The notes under the pieces: model-generated
The model's input: only the letters and a program-made list of their open reading frames with translations
What the model was told of the DNA's origin: nothing
Database searches by the model: none
DNA from: Sabethes cyaneus
Lineage: Eukaryota > Arthropoda > Insecta > Diptera > Culicidae
Length of the DNA stretch: 64,000 nt
Assembly: GCF_943734655.1 (NCBI RefSeq)
Contig: NC_071355.1
Span: 69,693,449-69,757,448, forward strand
Direction of reading: 5' to 3'
Translations under genes and position numbers: made by a program
Part shown: piece after piece, positions 35,090 through 46,095 of the stretch
Layout of the letters: every line of letters begins with the position of its first letter
How positions within the stretch are numbered: position 1 is the stretch's first letter

Positions 35090-36103
35090 GCAATCGAGTT
35101 GAGCACGCGAGTCGAGCAGTCGAATCAAGCAAGCGAGTCAAGTAGTTGGGTCGAGCAGTCGAGTTGAACAGTCAAGTAGAGTAGTCAAATCGAGCAGTTA
35201 AATCAAGCTGTTCAGTAAAGCAGTCCAGCCGAGCAGTTGAGTTGAGTAGTCGAGTTAAGCAATTGAACCGAGCAGTCAACTCAAGCAGTTTAATCGTGCA
35301 GTCCAGTCGAGCAGTTTATCGAGCAGTTAAGTCGAGTAGTCCAGTCGAGGAGTTGAATCGAGTAGTCCAGTAGAGCAGTTGAATCGAATAGTCTAGTCGG
35401 GCAGTTGAATCGAGTAGTCAAGTCGAGCAATCTAGTCGAGCAGTTATGTCAAGCAGTCGGGTCAAGCGGGTCAGTCGAGCAGTTAAGTCGAACAGTTGAG
35501 TCGAGCAGTTCAGTCGAGTGGTCTAGTCGAGCAGTTGAATCGAGCAGTTAAGTCGAGCTGTCGAATCAAACAGTTAAGTCCAGCAGTTGAGTCGAGCAGT
35601 TGGGTTGAGTGGCTAAGCCGAGCAGTCAGTCGAGCTCTTGAATCAAGCTGTCAGTTGAGCCGAACAATCAAATCGAGTAGTCTAGTCGAGCAGTTGAATC
35701 GAGCAATAGGGTTGAGCAGTTGAGTCGAGCAGCCGTTTCGAATAGTCCAATCGAGTAGTTGAGTCAAGCAGTTCATTCGAGCAGTCGAGTCGAACAGCTG
35801 AGCTGAGTAGTCCAGCCGAGCAGTGGAACCAAGTAGTTGAATCGAGCAGTTGAGTCGAGCGTCGTATCGAACAGTTGAGCCGAGCAGTCTAGTCGAGCAG
35901 ATGAATCATGCTGTCCAATCCAGTCCAGTCGAGCAGTCGAATCAAACAGTCCAGTCGAGCAGTTCAATCGTGCAGTTGAGTCGAGCAGTCGGGTCGAATA
36001 GTAAGTCAAGAAAATGTGTCGAGCAATCAAATCGAGCAGTCTAATCGACCAGTCCAGTCGAGCAGTCTAGTCAACCAGTTGAGCAATCGAGCAGTCCAGC
36101 AGT
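35090..36103. repeat. Degenerate GTCGAGCAGTT satellite, copy B
   Basis: About 1 kb, same motif as 21841-22912. Shared sub-patterns such as GAGTGGCTAAG and GTCGAATCAAACAGTTAA show that the two arrays are related copies and not independent expansions. Confidence 0.93.
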
Positions 36104-36250
36104 CGACCAGTGAGATGACTGAGAATACAACCCATTGCTACGAAAGCATGACGTCCTGTCAGGGACCTGTTTTTAGTTACCGATAACCCTCTTATGACGT
36201 CTTGTCAGAGACCTGGTTTGGTACAGACATAAGCCTCTTATATACATAGA
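36104..36250 (-). mobile_element. Second copy of the satellite tail; possible Helitron 5' end
   Basis: Matches 22913-23060 along its length, with GACGTCCTGTCAG/GACGTCTTGTCAG blocks and terminus CTTATATACATAGA|T. Read on minus: A|TCTATGTATATAAGAGG. Confidence 0.5.
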
Positions 36251-36500
36251 TAAGAAGATATGGTCGTAATGAACCATTTCAATGCCATACAGAATAATTT
36301 TATTCACCAACGGTCGTACCGAACCATTTCATCCGTCTATGGTCGTACTGAACCATATACCTCATTGAATAATAATTGTACCGAATCATTTTAGTTTATG
36401 ACTATGCAGAAATGTTTTGGTTACCATGGGTGGGTAAATGGGTCGTACGGAACCATTTCTTCTAGTTTAGTTATTGTTTCATCGGACCGTTCCATTTATA
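36251..36500. repeat. GGTCGTACCGAACCATT satellite, right block
   Basis: Continuation of 33641-34265, interrupted by about 2 kb of other repeats. Confidence 0.8.
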
Positions 36501-37214
36501 TTCGGAGTTCTGAGCATCTGAGTTGTCCTTTATCAATTATGCTGGTCATGTGGACCAAGCGCTTCATCGGAAGGGTCGAAAAAATTAAGGAAAGCAAGGC
36601 AATAAACAAGCATCAAAAACATACTCTACAAGTATGGATCAAATAATTTTCCTATAATGTGCCAAACAAATAACCCTTCGAATTAGGTCATAATATTTCA
36701 TTGTTTATGCGACTAATATTTCAATAAAATACGGATTGTAGATGAAAATATTCCGTATACGCGCAACTCAAAGTGACCATTGAAGAAAAAACCTTGACCT
36801 CTGCTAAGTAAATTGCCTTTTCCCGGCTGGAAGGCAACTTTTGATGAAGGTTATTTAGCTTGTACACTTTACCTGTCCGTCGGCTCTTCAATACATATAA
36901 AATTTATTTGATACTTACTATCAGGCCGTTGACATTCACCAGCAGATAAACAGTGCAACACTGTTTTTTCTCATTGATTTTAGAGAGAGACAGCGAATAA
37001 CATACGAAAAAGAAACTTCTATCTAGAGAAAAAGACTGAAATTCAGAGACGTTCACTACCCCAATTATTTTATAATACGATGAAAAGACTTGGCTTACAT
37101 TTGGCAACTTCGTAAGATTCTCCACGTTTTTCTTTGCAATCGCATACTCACGCTGTTGGCAGTCTACTTGCCGCGGGACAGATAAAACGACACATTGTCC
37201 AATCAATCGCGGTG
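36501..37214. other. Unassigned DNA
   Basis: AT-rich, no gene or element recognised. Confidence 0.4.
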
Positions 37215-37335
37215 GAGACTAGTGCTTCGATCCAATTGATTCTTACAGCCTCTCCCAGTCGAGATTCGAATTTACGACAACTGGCATGTTAGGTTCAGTG
37301 TCGCACCTCCAGGCCAACTGAGAGGCACCACCGCT
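37215..37335 (-). repeat. tRNA-derived SINE
   Basis: Minus strand: CTCAGTTGGCCTGGAGGTGC (A-box region), GCCAGTTGTCGTAAATTCGAATCTCGACTG split as GCCAGTTGTCG and TTCGAATCTCGAC (B box), then the SINE body with GGATCGAAGCACTAGTCTCC. Same family as 43060-43255 and 57500-57605. Confidence 0.8.
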
Positions 37336-37655
37336 CTGGTAAAATTTGGTTTTATCACTATGAATCTTCAACGCCTTCTGATCTTTGCGGCAAGTTTCCC
37401 GCAGTGCCACAATGCCAAATTTTCGGAATACCAGCTGCTCGAACAGCACCCTGTTATCACCTATGTAGTTCATCGATCCGAAGTTCTAGGCAGGGCTTCG
37501 ACCGATCCTTTTTTTCTACCGCAGTCACACTAACGCACATTCAAGTTCATACCGTCCGTTTAGTGGTGGAATACGAACGCTATGCATAACACAACTGGCA
37601 GTTTGCTCAGTCAAACGCCGATTGCACGCAGTAGAACGAACCCGTTCTTAAGCTT
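37336..37655. other. Unassigned DNA
   Basis: No supported feature. Confidence 0.4.
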
Positions 37656-38814
37656 CCCAAGTAACCAAAAGTTCCGAAAAAAGGGGATTTTTTGGCTTAA
37701 TCAGCCAACGAAATGATCATGAATAGAACTCTATTCAACTTATTTTTAAGTAATTAACCGTACTTTCAAGTTCGTATTTGATGATTAAACTTCGAAGGGA
37801 ATACAAAGTAACTTCTAACCAAGCTTCTAACATAACTATAAAGTTCGCAAAAAGTTCACTTGTCGCTATATAGAACACTGTTCAGCCCAAAAAGAAACTC
37901 CAATAATTTTAAAAATAAAAAAAATGGGGGAATATTTTCCCACTTCTTCCTGTTTTCTAGATTCATGACATTTCTCATTAACTAAGGTATTTAATTTCGG
38001 TTAATAATCGACTGTTTTTTATAAATATTAATTTATTGTAACTTACCACACACCACCAACCAATATACCTCAGGGATGTGAACTCGAGTACTTCTTTCCG
38101 GTGACTTAGACGCATACCACTGCTGTTGCTGGAATATGCGGTTTGCATCGTTTTTACTCGATGTGCTAATTTCTCATTTATCGCAGCCCCGAAACGAACT
38201 TACACTTAAGAACAGCACATCAGCAAAATTCATGTCACTAGCGGCGTCAGAGATGGCGCAATGCATCAGGATAGGCTTACAACGAGGAACGCTCGGGTTC
38301 AAATCCACCTGCGGTCGGTGTCAGTTAGGCTTTTTTTAAATGGTCTATTTTAATCGCATGAACCGACTTTACAAAAGTTAGAAGGAGGCGGAGGTAGAAA
38401 ATAGAAAAGTATAAAAATAGAACTAAAAATGCTGTTTTATAAACTTTTGCCAAAGTTTCTTTAGAAGCTGCTTAGCGCTCTATGCAGCGAACTCTAGGCA
38501 ACTTTGAAGTTTGGTTAATTACAGGTAAAACTGCTTAGCAAGCTATAAATCCATAGACATAAAGCATGTTAACCTTCCTTAGACACCATTATCCGAACTC
38601 TAAGTTACTTTCAAGCTCTATGTTGAACTTTCAAGCTGCATGTTGAACTTTCAGGTTGCTACAGATATTAACGGTACTTTAATGAGAATGAAGTTCGGTT
38701 TACAAATGTTGTGTCTGGTTGTTCAGCAAGAAAGTTCTGCGGAACTAAATTTGTGTCAAATATGAACTTTCAAGTTTGTTCCTTAAGTGAAATTCGAACT
38801 TTTGGTTGCTTGGG
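37656..38814. mobile_element. 1.16-kb TIR element, CCCAAG termini
   Basis: Left CCCAAGTAACCAAAAGTTC (37656) and right GAACTTTTGGTTGCTTGGG (ending 38814) are 19-bp inverted repeats with one mismatch. Subterminal AAGTTC/GAACTT motifs recur. No transposase frame, so non-autonomous. The target duplication is unclear (TT on both sides). A SINE lies inside. Confidence 0.85.
38235..38340 (+). repeat. tRNA-derived SINE head inside the TIR element
   Basis: GATGGCGCAATGCATCAGG resembles an A box and GGGTTCAAATCC a B box, about 40 bp apart, followed by a T-run (38330-38336) that could end Pol III transcription. Different sequence from the 37.2-kb SINE family. Confidence 0.6.
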
Positions 38815-40020
38815 TTTTTAACATTTTCGGGAGATCGACTGTTTGCTTTTGCTGAGATGCCGCATGAATTGTAAGACAGCAGCAGCGCAAGCGGCAGATT
38901 GACTGGATTCAAAAAACAGTCAAATGATCATTCAAAAAGCGGAGTTTGAATGCGGAAAGCTCACATTCACGGCTCACATTCAACTTGCGATCCCTTTTCA
39001 AGCCCTGGTTCTAGGTACAGAGTTTCTATTCCATTTCCCTATTTCGTTTTCATACCCCGCTCCTGGCCTGACGCTGTCGTGAGCCGCCCCAAACCTCATT
39101 GAGAAAACTTTTCGTATATTTTTAAGCGTCCTACACATATATTTTTGTAATGTGTAATGTACCCAGCAAATGAAGTTTATATGCCAAACAAATATCTTTT
39201 ATGTATACACGAAAAATTTGCACATACTTTTCATATGCGTATAATTTTCATGTGTACTTCTAGGCAGATTTGGTTTATATGTGGCACATGAAAATCATAC
39301 GAATTTTCATATGGAAATTTACCATTAATTATGTGCAGAATATTTTGAGCGAACACTGAACATTGATGAGAATAGTTTGACCAGCCCTACTCTTACTAGT
39401 AGATTGTCTGATATTGAAATGCTTTTACTAAACAGTGTACTAAATGCGTATATTCTCAAGTTTCATTGGTAATTTGTAAAGGCATCCCTTTCTCATATGT
39501 ATGCCGTAGTTCTTTATATATAAATACTTTTTCAAAACTAAATTTTCCGCAACCTGCATAAATATTAATCCAAGTTATTTTTTCTGTTGCTTTTAGTGTA
39601 CGCAAGTGGGCAGATTGCATCAATTAAACTACTATTAATTAAGCGTTTGAAATTGCAATTGCAATTCGTTAAGCTCGAAATGAACCAAACTATGTTGTAT
39701 TTAATTCTCAACTGCCTCTTAACAGTTTCTCATAGCCCCAACTATGCAGAGCTTTTCCCTCGTGTTATATTCAGGGTATACCGGAGAAGTAGTTATATCC
39801 TACTATCATAGTGAAGTGCAATTGAATTTTTGAAATCAGAACAGTATAGTGGCACAGTTTATACTTCCAACACTTTGCAACCAGCTTTATATGGCTGTGA
39901 TACAGCAAAGCTCAGTCCCGCCGTTATGCTGTAAACTTTTCCAGAACAACTTGATTCAATTCCACAAATGAAATCTTCATCTAAACTTCATCTGCTCCCT
40001 TCCTTTTTTCTGTTTTCCAG
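38815..40020. other. Unassigned DNA; upstream of a possible exon
   Basis: 39180-39330 is rich in CATATGAAAA and TTTTCATATG motifs, suggesting an eroded palindromic element. The end, 39990-40020, is a strong polypyrimidine tract plus AG. Confidence 0.4.
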
Positions 40021-40537
40021 ATTCACAGCCGGGCTCCCGAGCGGAACAGATCACATTGCATGAACGCATCCAGCAAAGATTTATGAAGCCAATTTAGCAG
40101 GCGTCACTAGTACAACCGAAAACGAAACCGAAACGGGCGGAACGCAGGAAAAACGAACAACAAATTTTCAACTCTTGCTTCCGGCACGGCACGGAGAATG
40201 CAGCAGCGGGCTTGCTACTAGCTAGTTTACCCACTGTACCATACTGCCACGGAACGTGGCAGCACCCGAGCCTGCCCAATATAGCAGCTGAAGCGTGCAG
40301 TGAGGTGTGAAACGGAAACTCAAGTGGAGTTAAGTGAAGTGGTAGAAGAGTGATAGAGAGCGAGAGAGAGTGAGCCAGGAAAATAATTGCAGTGCTGAAA
40401 GTGAGAACAACGTGAAAATTGCATCGCAAGAACGCCGCTTGGCGGAAAAATTCCCATAAAATCTGCCACGGAGACTGTGCACAGAAGATCGGTGGTCACT
40501 CGCCACGTTAGCCAACCGCACCCGTGCACGTTTTACC
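40021..40537 (+). other. Candidate non-coding (5' UTR) host exon
   Basis: Preceded by CCCTTCCTTTTTTCTGTTTTCCAG, here given as pyrimidine tract 39997-40015 plus CCAG ending at 40020, a good 3' splice site. Followed by ACC|GTAAGT at 40538, a good 5' splice site. Composition is balanced, and the 3' half is rich in GTGAAA/AGTGAG repeats typical of mosquito 5' UTRs. All three forward frames have early stops, so it is not protein-coding. No transcript evidence is available; function and gene are unknown. Confidence 0.45.
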
Positions 40538-40837
40538 GTAAGTGTCAAACCAAACCAAATGGGTGGGGGGTTGATGAAAGGGATAGGCTCGTAACCGAAG
40601 GTCTGATATTAATGGCATAAAAATTGTACTTTTGTGGGTGGTGAAGATGCAGTTTTTGATAAACCACAAGTGAAGCTTGCATCTAATAGGGTGTAGTAAA
40701 CGACAAAATGTGATTTTAAAATTGAGCTATTTAAAACCCCCTACTTATTATCATCGATCTAAACGAATACGTTGGGAAAATAAATATTATGTTTAATGAT
40801 ATTTTTTTTCTTCTCTTTGTTTTCCCCTCTAACACAG

Positions 40838-41331
40838 TTCACCCAACCGGGCGGTCTATGCGTGCTGAATTACGAGCAGAGATTGTGTCAGTTGTGTAAG
40901 CGGCAGTTTTTTTTTTTGCTTCCATAGCATAGATGCAGTTCCAAAAGTCTGCCAGTGTGTCTTATGATCGCCGTTTGTTCCACTAAAGCGTTAGATAATT
41001 CCGGTGCCCGCGTTGAAAATTAAATAGAGTAAAAGAAGCCGAAAGTGAAACACAACAAAAGGCAAAAAGTGAAGAGTCTGGGAAATTTCGAGAGCGTGGA
41101 AAATTGGGTCTTGCGCGGGAAGTGCGACCGTAGGGAAGTTGAAAGTGAGAGGTCGGCTCGGTATAATTACGGTTAAGGCGCAATGCATTACGCTCGTTGG
41201 CCAAATCGGTGCTTAGGCTGTTGGTGCGTTGGCGAATCGACGATATAATTACTGTAGCTGTTTATGCTGAAGTTTATGGAAATGCTGCATTTGTTCTGCT
41301 GTGCTGCGGTGTTGCGGTTCTTTTGATTCAG
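40838..41331 (+). other. Candidate second 5' UTR exon or alternative first exon
   Basis: Bounded by CCCCTCTAACACAG (ending 40837) and CAG|GTAAGC at 41332. It contains an initiator-like TCAGTT near 40884 and an internal T-run with CCATAG (near 40927) that could instead be an acceptor, and the body is rich in AAAGTGAAA. Together with 40021-40537 it suggests spliced leader exons of a host gene whose coding part lies to the right, perhaps outside the window. Confidence 0.4.
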
Positions 41332-41801
41332 GTAAGCGAACTTCGAATTAATTTTCCACTGGACTATAACGGGGAAGGGAAAGGTTGCCTAACCTACTGT
41401 GTCGTTGTGGATGGAAATGAATCTGCGAGATGCTAGTGGGTCAAAGGCAGAGATCAGCAAATTTAGCGATATAACAGCATACTTTCAAAAGTTTAATATA
41501 TGGATATATTTCTGCTTAGGATATGAATCTTTTTTTTTTCAAAGAAACTATTTTATTTAAAAAACAACAAGATGTTTTCTTTCAGACATATTGTAAACAA
41601 TTTGGTGAATACCACAGAAATGGAAGATATTTTCATGTTATTTATAACGATAAATAATTAATAAAAGACGCATAGCATTCGCAATTATTTAATTTTTTAG
41701 TCAAATAACTTCAGTGCTTTTCAATTGCAAAGTTAGATATATACATGCAGTTTAGTCAGAGATCAAAGCTTGAAAAGCTGGATAAAAGATCTATAACTTA
41801 T
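41332..41801. other. Unassigned AT-rich DNA
   Basis: Would be intronic if the exons above are real. Confidence 0.35.
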
Positions 41802-41833
41802 GACAAAAACTTTAAAAATAATTTGCAATGGCC
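41802..41833 (+). repeat. Array-flanking box, copy 5
   Basis: GACAAAAACTTTAAAAATAA followed by TTTGCAATGGCC, immediately before the AAAAAGT array. Confidence 0.85.
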
Positions 41834-42075
41834 TGAAAAGTAAAAAGTAAAAAGTAAAAAGTAAAAAGTAAAAAGTAAAAAGTAAAAAGTAAAAAGTAAA
41901 AAGTAAAAAGTAAAAAGTAAAAAGTAAAAAGTAAAAAGTAAAAAGTAAAAAGTAAAAAGTAAAAAGTAAAAAGTAAAAAGTAAAAAGTAAAAAGTAAAAA
42001 GTAAAAAGTAAAAAGTAAAAAGTAAAAAGTAAAAAGTAAAAACTAAAAACTAAAAAGTCAAAAGTAAAAGTAACA
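41834..42075 (+). repeat. (AAAAAGT)n tandem array, about 30 units
   Basis: Nearly perfect 7-bp repeat, decaying at the right end to AAAAACT and AAAGTCAAAAGT. Confidence 0.96.
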
Positions 42076-42169
42076 AAGAAAATTTTTTATTCGACCAAAA
42101 AAAGTGTTAAAACGCATTTTTACTTGTAGTTTAAATGTGAAAATCAAATCTATTCTTGCTTTTTAGATA

Positions 42170-42467
42170 GACGTTAACAATTTCCTTGCAAAAAAACACG
42201 AAAAGAAAGACAAAAATAAAAGAAATTTTTTTGCCGATTTTCAGAAATTCCGTTGTTTGAATTTCCGTTTCTGTTTCGTGTTAGAAGCATTAACTCAACT
42301 CGTGGACTCATTTTTCGAGTTTTTCATGCAGTAGAGCCCACAGGCAATTGATTTTATAAAAAAATTAAAGTATATCCAAAAGTGTTATTTTTTGCCCCCC
42401 GATTCTTTTAGCGAATTTCCAAGGAGGGAGGGGTTAACAAAAACTTCAAAAATAATTTGCAATGGCC
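42170..42467 (+). repeat. Array-flanking interspersed repeat, copy 6 (most complete)
   Basis: TTTTTTGCCGATTTTCAGAA, TTTCGTGTTAGAAGC, GTGGACTCATTTTTCGAG, CCCACAGGCAATTGATTTTA, TTTTTTGCCCCCCGATTC, then the box AACAAAAACTTCAAAAATAA / TTTGCAATGGCC (42436-42467), followed by A-rich repeats. Confidence 0.85.
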
Positions 42468-43059
42468 CACAAAGTAAAATGTAAAAAGTAAAAAATAAAA
42501 AGGCAAAACTGAAAAAGGAACTGAAAACCGTAAAATGAAAAAAAAACGATGAAAAGTGAGAAATGAAAACAAAAAAATGAAAAAATGAAAAATTCAAAAT
42601 GAAATATCCAAAATCGAAACCCGAGGCCCTAAATATACAACGAAAAATCCAAAACTCAAAAATAAAAAAACCTTGCCGTAAGACGTAGTCCTACGTCAAA
42701 AAAAGAAAACATGAAAATTGAAAAGGAAAAGTAAAATGAGAATTAAAACGTAAAAGCTTTTAAAGAAAAAATAAAAAACTCCATGATGTTTTCATCATGA
42801 AAACGAAAGAACTAATTACTAATCAGATTTTTTTCTGAGTTACATGATACAACCCGTGCTATTGCGGGTTTTTATTCGAGACCTTAGAAAATTCCCTAAT
42901 CAACTTATTCTGTATATTTTTTTGCTGAATTACATAGAAAACTCACTGGCATTTTCGCAGAAAAATGTCTGTTAAAAGTTGACTGACCAAAAGCTAATTT
43001 TGAACAAGCCATGTCCAAAAAAATCGGTAAATTTCTTTTAGTTTTCTGGACGAATAGTA
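42468..43059. repeat. A-rich degenerate array and palindrome-bearing segment
   Basis: 42468-42650 is an AAAAAGT/AAAATGAAAA-type array. 42666-42702 contains CCTTGCCGTAA and the palindrome GACGTAGTCCTACGTC (42682-42697), also found at about 56450 and 56880. Confidence 0.7.
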
Positions 43060-43255
43060 CCTAGCAAAGCAAGGTCTTTGGCTTAAACCGTCATTAGACA
43101 TAACCCTTCTTTATCGACAGACTTCGCAGCTGGTTGTTAGAGTACAGGAAAATTACGGGGCCAGTGTAACGATCCTACTGACTCTATCTAGCAAGCACCG
43201 CCTAGCCGAGATTCGAACAGACAACGAATGGCTTGTTAGACCAGGTACCTAATGT
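43060..43255 (-). repeat. tRNA-derived SINE, most complete copy
   Basis: Minus strand: TCTAACAAGCCATTCGTTGT, CTGTTCGAATCTCGGC (B box), GTCAGTAGGATCGTTACACT, CTCTAACAACCAGCTGCG and GATAAAGAAGGGTTATGTC. The A box is lost at its 5' end. Same family as 37215-37335, 57500-57605 and 59370-59417. Confidence 0.82.
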
Positions 43256-43399
43256 ACCTAATGATCGAATTTTCAAATATGTCGTATTCGTCCAAAAACT
43301 ATGCGCTTTATGATGTTCTGGAACAACCTGTATGAAAATTTTTCAAAATACCCAGAAGTTCTAGTAAAACTGCTAGTCCATTAATGAATGCTTTGTTTC
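43256..43399. other. Unassigned DNA
   Basis: No supported feature. Confidence 0.4.
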
Positions 43400-44510
43400 G
43401 GCCCGGTCCAGGTTCATCTAGAATCTTGTCCGTTCAGGTCTAACGCTGTTTAAGTCCAAGGCCGTTCAGGTCCAAGTTCCATCTTGCTTTAATGCCTCTT
43501 AACCAAATCTAGGTATAAGTCAAAGTCCAAGCTTAGAATTATATCCAAATCTAGGTTTAAGTCAAGTTCCATAACGAGGTCCAATTGCAAGTCCAAGTAC
43601 ATATCCAGGTACAATTCCAAGTTTATGTCCTGATTCAAATTCTAGTCTAAGTCCAAATCCAAGTTCATGCCCAAGGCTAGGTCCAAGTTAAGGTCAAAAT
43701 CCAAATCCAAGTCCATGTCCAGGTTTCAGGTCGGGTTGTAGTCTTGGTTCGTCGAAGTTCTAGTCCAGGTTCAAGACCAGGGCCTAGTCTACGTCCAATT
43801 CTAGGACTAAATCCAGGCCCAAATCCAGGTCCTAGTCTAGATCCAGACCAAAGTCTAAGCCCAAGTCCACGTTCAGGTTCAATGCTAGGTCCAAGTCCAA
43901 GTCCAGGTCCAGGTTCAATGCTAAGTTCGGGTCTAAGTCTAGATTCAAGTCCGGGTTCAAGTCCAGGTCCAAGTCAGGTCCAAGTCCAAGTCCATGCCCA
44001 AGTATCAGTCCAAGCACAACTCCATGTTCTGATTCAAGGCCAGGTCTTAGTCTAAGTCCAAGTCCAGATCCCGGTTCAAGTTCAAATCCAGGTGCAAGTC
44101 CAAGTCAAGGCCCAAGTCTCAGCCCAAGCCCAAGTCCCAGTCCAGGTACAAGTCCGGTCCAAGTCCATGTCTAAGTCCAAGTCAACATCAAAGTCCAGTT
44201 CCAAGTCCAGATCAAAGTCTAGGTCCAAGTCCTTGTCCAGATTCAATGTTAGGTCCAAGTCTCAGTCCAACCACAACTCCATGTCCAGGTTCAAGGCCAG
44301 GTCTTAGTCTAAGTCCAAGTGCGAGTCCCAGTTCAAGTCCAAGCTCAGGTCCAAGTCCAGGCCCAAGTCTCAGTCCAAACCCAAGTCCAAGTACAACTCC
44401 AAATCCAGATCAAATTCTAGGTTCAAGCCTGGTCCAAGCCCAGGTCTAAATCCAAGTCCAGATCGAAGTCCAGATCCAGGTCAAAGTCCAGGTTCAAATC
44501 TATGTCCAGG
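43400..44510. repeat. Degenerate CCAAGTCCAGGT satellite, left block
   Basis: About 1.1 kb of 6-bp/12-bp variants (CCAAGT, CCAGGT, TCTAAGT). Frames of Pro-Ser-Pro-Gly (e.g. 43744-44055) or Leu-Asp (minus) are translations of the repeat. Confidence 0.94.
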
Positions 44511-44869
44511 TAGTGATGTCTAATTTTTTCGGGTAATCGATTAGTTAATAATCGATAAATACTCTTTATAAACTTTGAAATATCTTTTGACGGTGACACA
44601 GCCACTACCTAGATAAAACTTAGTATATGGTTTCCAAACTTCAGCGTGATATTTCAAGCCGCCCATTATGCGCAAATTAGCTGATGAAGTGCGGTAATTT
44701 TAGTAGCTAAGCCAACCACTGTAATAAATTCAATTTTTTAGATCTTGTCAGGTAATAAAATTTCAAATTTAAATAATCGGAGCACAAGCCAATCGGTTAC
44801 AAATTAATAGATTATTTCAGTAGATAATCGATTCGTACGATTAATCGAGAAGTTATCGGGCATCACTAC
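44511..44869. mobile_element. 359-bp hAT-like MITE in the satellite
   Basis: TAGTGATG at 44511 and CATCACTA(C) at 44861-44869 are terminal inverted repeats, with GATTA/ATCGATTA motifs near both ends. TGTCCAGG lies immediately on each side (44503-44510 and 44870-44877), an 8-bp duplication as for hAT elements; note that TGTCCAGG is also common in the satellite. Confidence 0.8.
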
Positions 44870-46095
44870 TGTCCAGGTTCAACGCTAGGTCCAAGTCCAG
44901 GTTAAAGTCCAGGCCCAAATCCAGGTCCAAGGCCATGTCCGGGTTCAGTGCTAAGTACTGGTCCAAGTCCAGATTTAAGTCCGGGTTCAAGTTCAGATCC
45001 AAGTCAGGTCTAAGTCCAAGGCCACGCCCAAGTCTCAGTCCAACGACAACTCCATGTCCAGGTTAAAGGCTAGGTCTTAGTCTAAGTCCAAGTCCCATTT
45101 CAAGTCCAAGCCCAGGGGTGAGTCCATATCCAGGGTCAAGTCTGAGTCTAGGCCCAAGTCACAGTCAAAGCAAAAGTTCAATTCCAGATCTATGTTTACC
45201 AAGTCTAAGATCAAGTCAAAATCCAAGCCTAAATCCAATTCACCATCCGAGCCCTAGTCCAAGTCCAATTCCATGTCCAGGTTCTAAACGATGCCCAGGT
45301 TCAAAACCAGGTCCACGTCCAAGTTCGGGTCCAAATCTAAGCCAAAGTCTGAGTTCAAGTCCATGTCCAAGTTCGAGACCATGTCCATATTCAAATCTAG
45401 GTTCACATTCAAATCCATGACTAGGTTCAAGGCAAGGTTCAAGTCCAGGTCAAAGATCAGGCCGGATCCAAGTCCAGGTACACGTTCAAGTCCAGGCACA
45501 AATTTAGATCCAAGTCCAGATTCAAATCCAAGACCAAGTCCAGGTCCAAGTCAAAATTCAAGTCCAGGTCCCTGTCAAGCTCCAAGTCCTAATCTAAAGT
45601 CTTAAGACTCTTAAGTCCTAATCTAAAACCAAATCCAGGTCCAAGTTCGAGTCCGAGCCCTAGTCTAGGTCCAATTCCAGGTCCAAGTCCAGGCCCAAGT
45701 CCCAGTCCAATTACAACTCCAAGTTCATGTTCTAGTCTACCAAGTCAAAGTTCACCAAGCCCAAGTTCAAATCAAAGTCCAAACCCAAGTTCGAGTCTTA
45801 GTCCAGGTTCTGGTCCAAGTTCAGGTCCAAGTCCAAGTAAAGGTCTAGGTCCAGATCCAAGTCCCAGCCCTGGCTTAAGTCCCACCCCAGTCCAAGTACA
45901 ACTCAAAGTCTTTTGAGTCTTAGTTCAGCAAGTTCAAGTTCACCAAGTCAAAGTACAAGTCCAAGTTCAAGTCCAAATCTAAATCCAAGTCCAAGTTAAA
46001 ATACTAGTTCAAACACAAGCACAAATCCAAGTCCGAGTTCTAGTTCTAATCCGAGTCCAAATACAAGTCCAAGCCCCAGACCAAATCGAGGTCAA
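44870..46095. repeat. CCAAGTCCAGGT satellite, right block
   Basis: Same array as 43400-44510, continuing 1.2 kb with variants such as CCAAGTTCAAGT and TCACCAAGT. Confidence 0.93.

Noticed and set aside
38235..38340. tRNA gene
   Set aside because: A- and B-box-like sequences only; no acceptor stem or complete cloverleaf, so treated as a SINE.
43744..45605. Pro-Ser-Gly repeat 'proteins' up to 104 aa
   Set aside because: Translations of the CCAAGTCCAGGT satellite; no start context and open in multiple frames.
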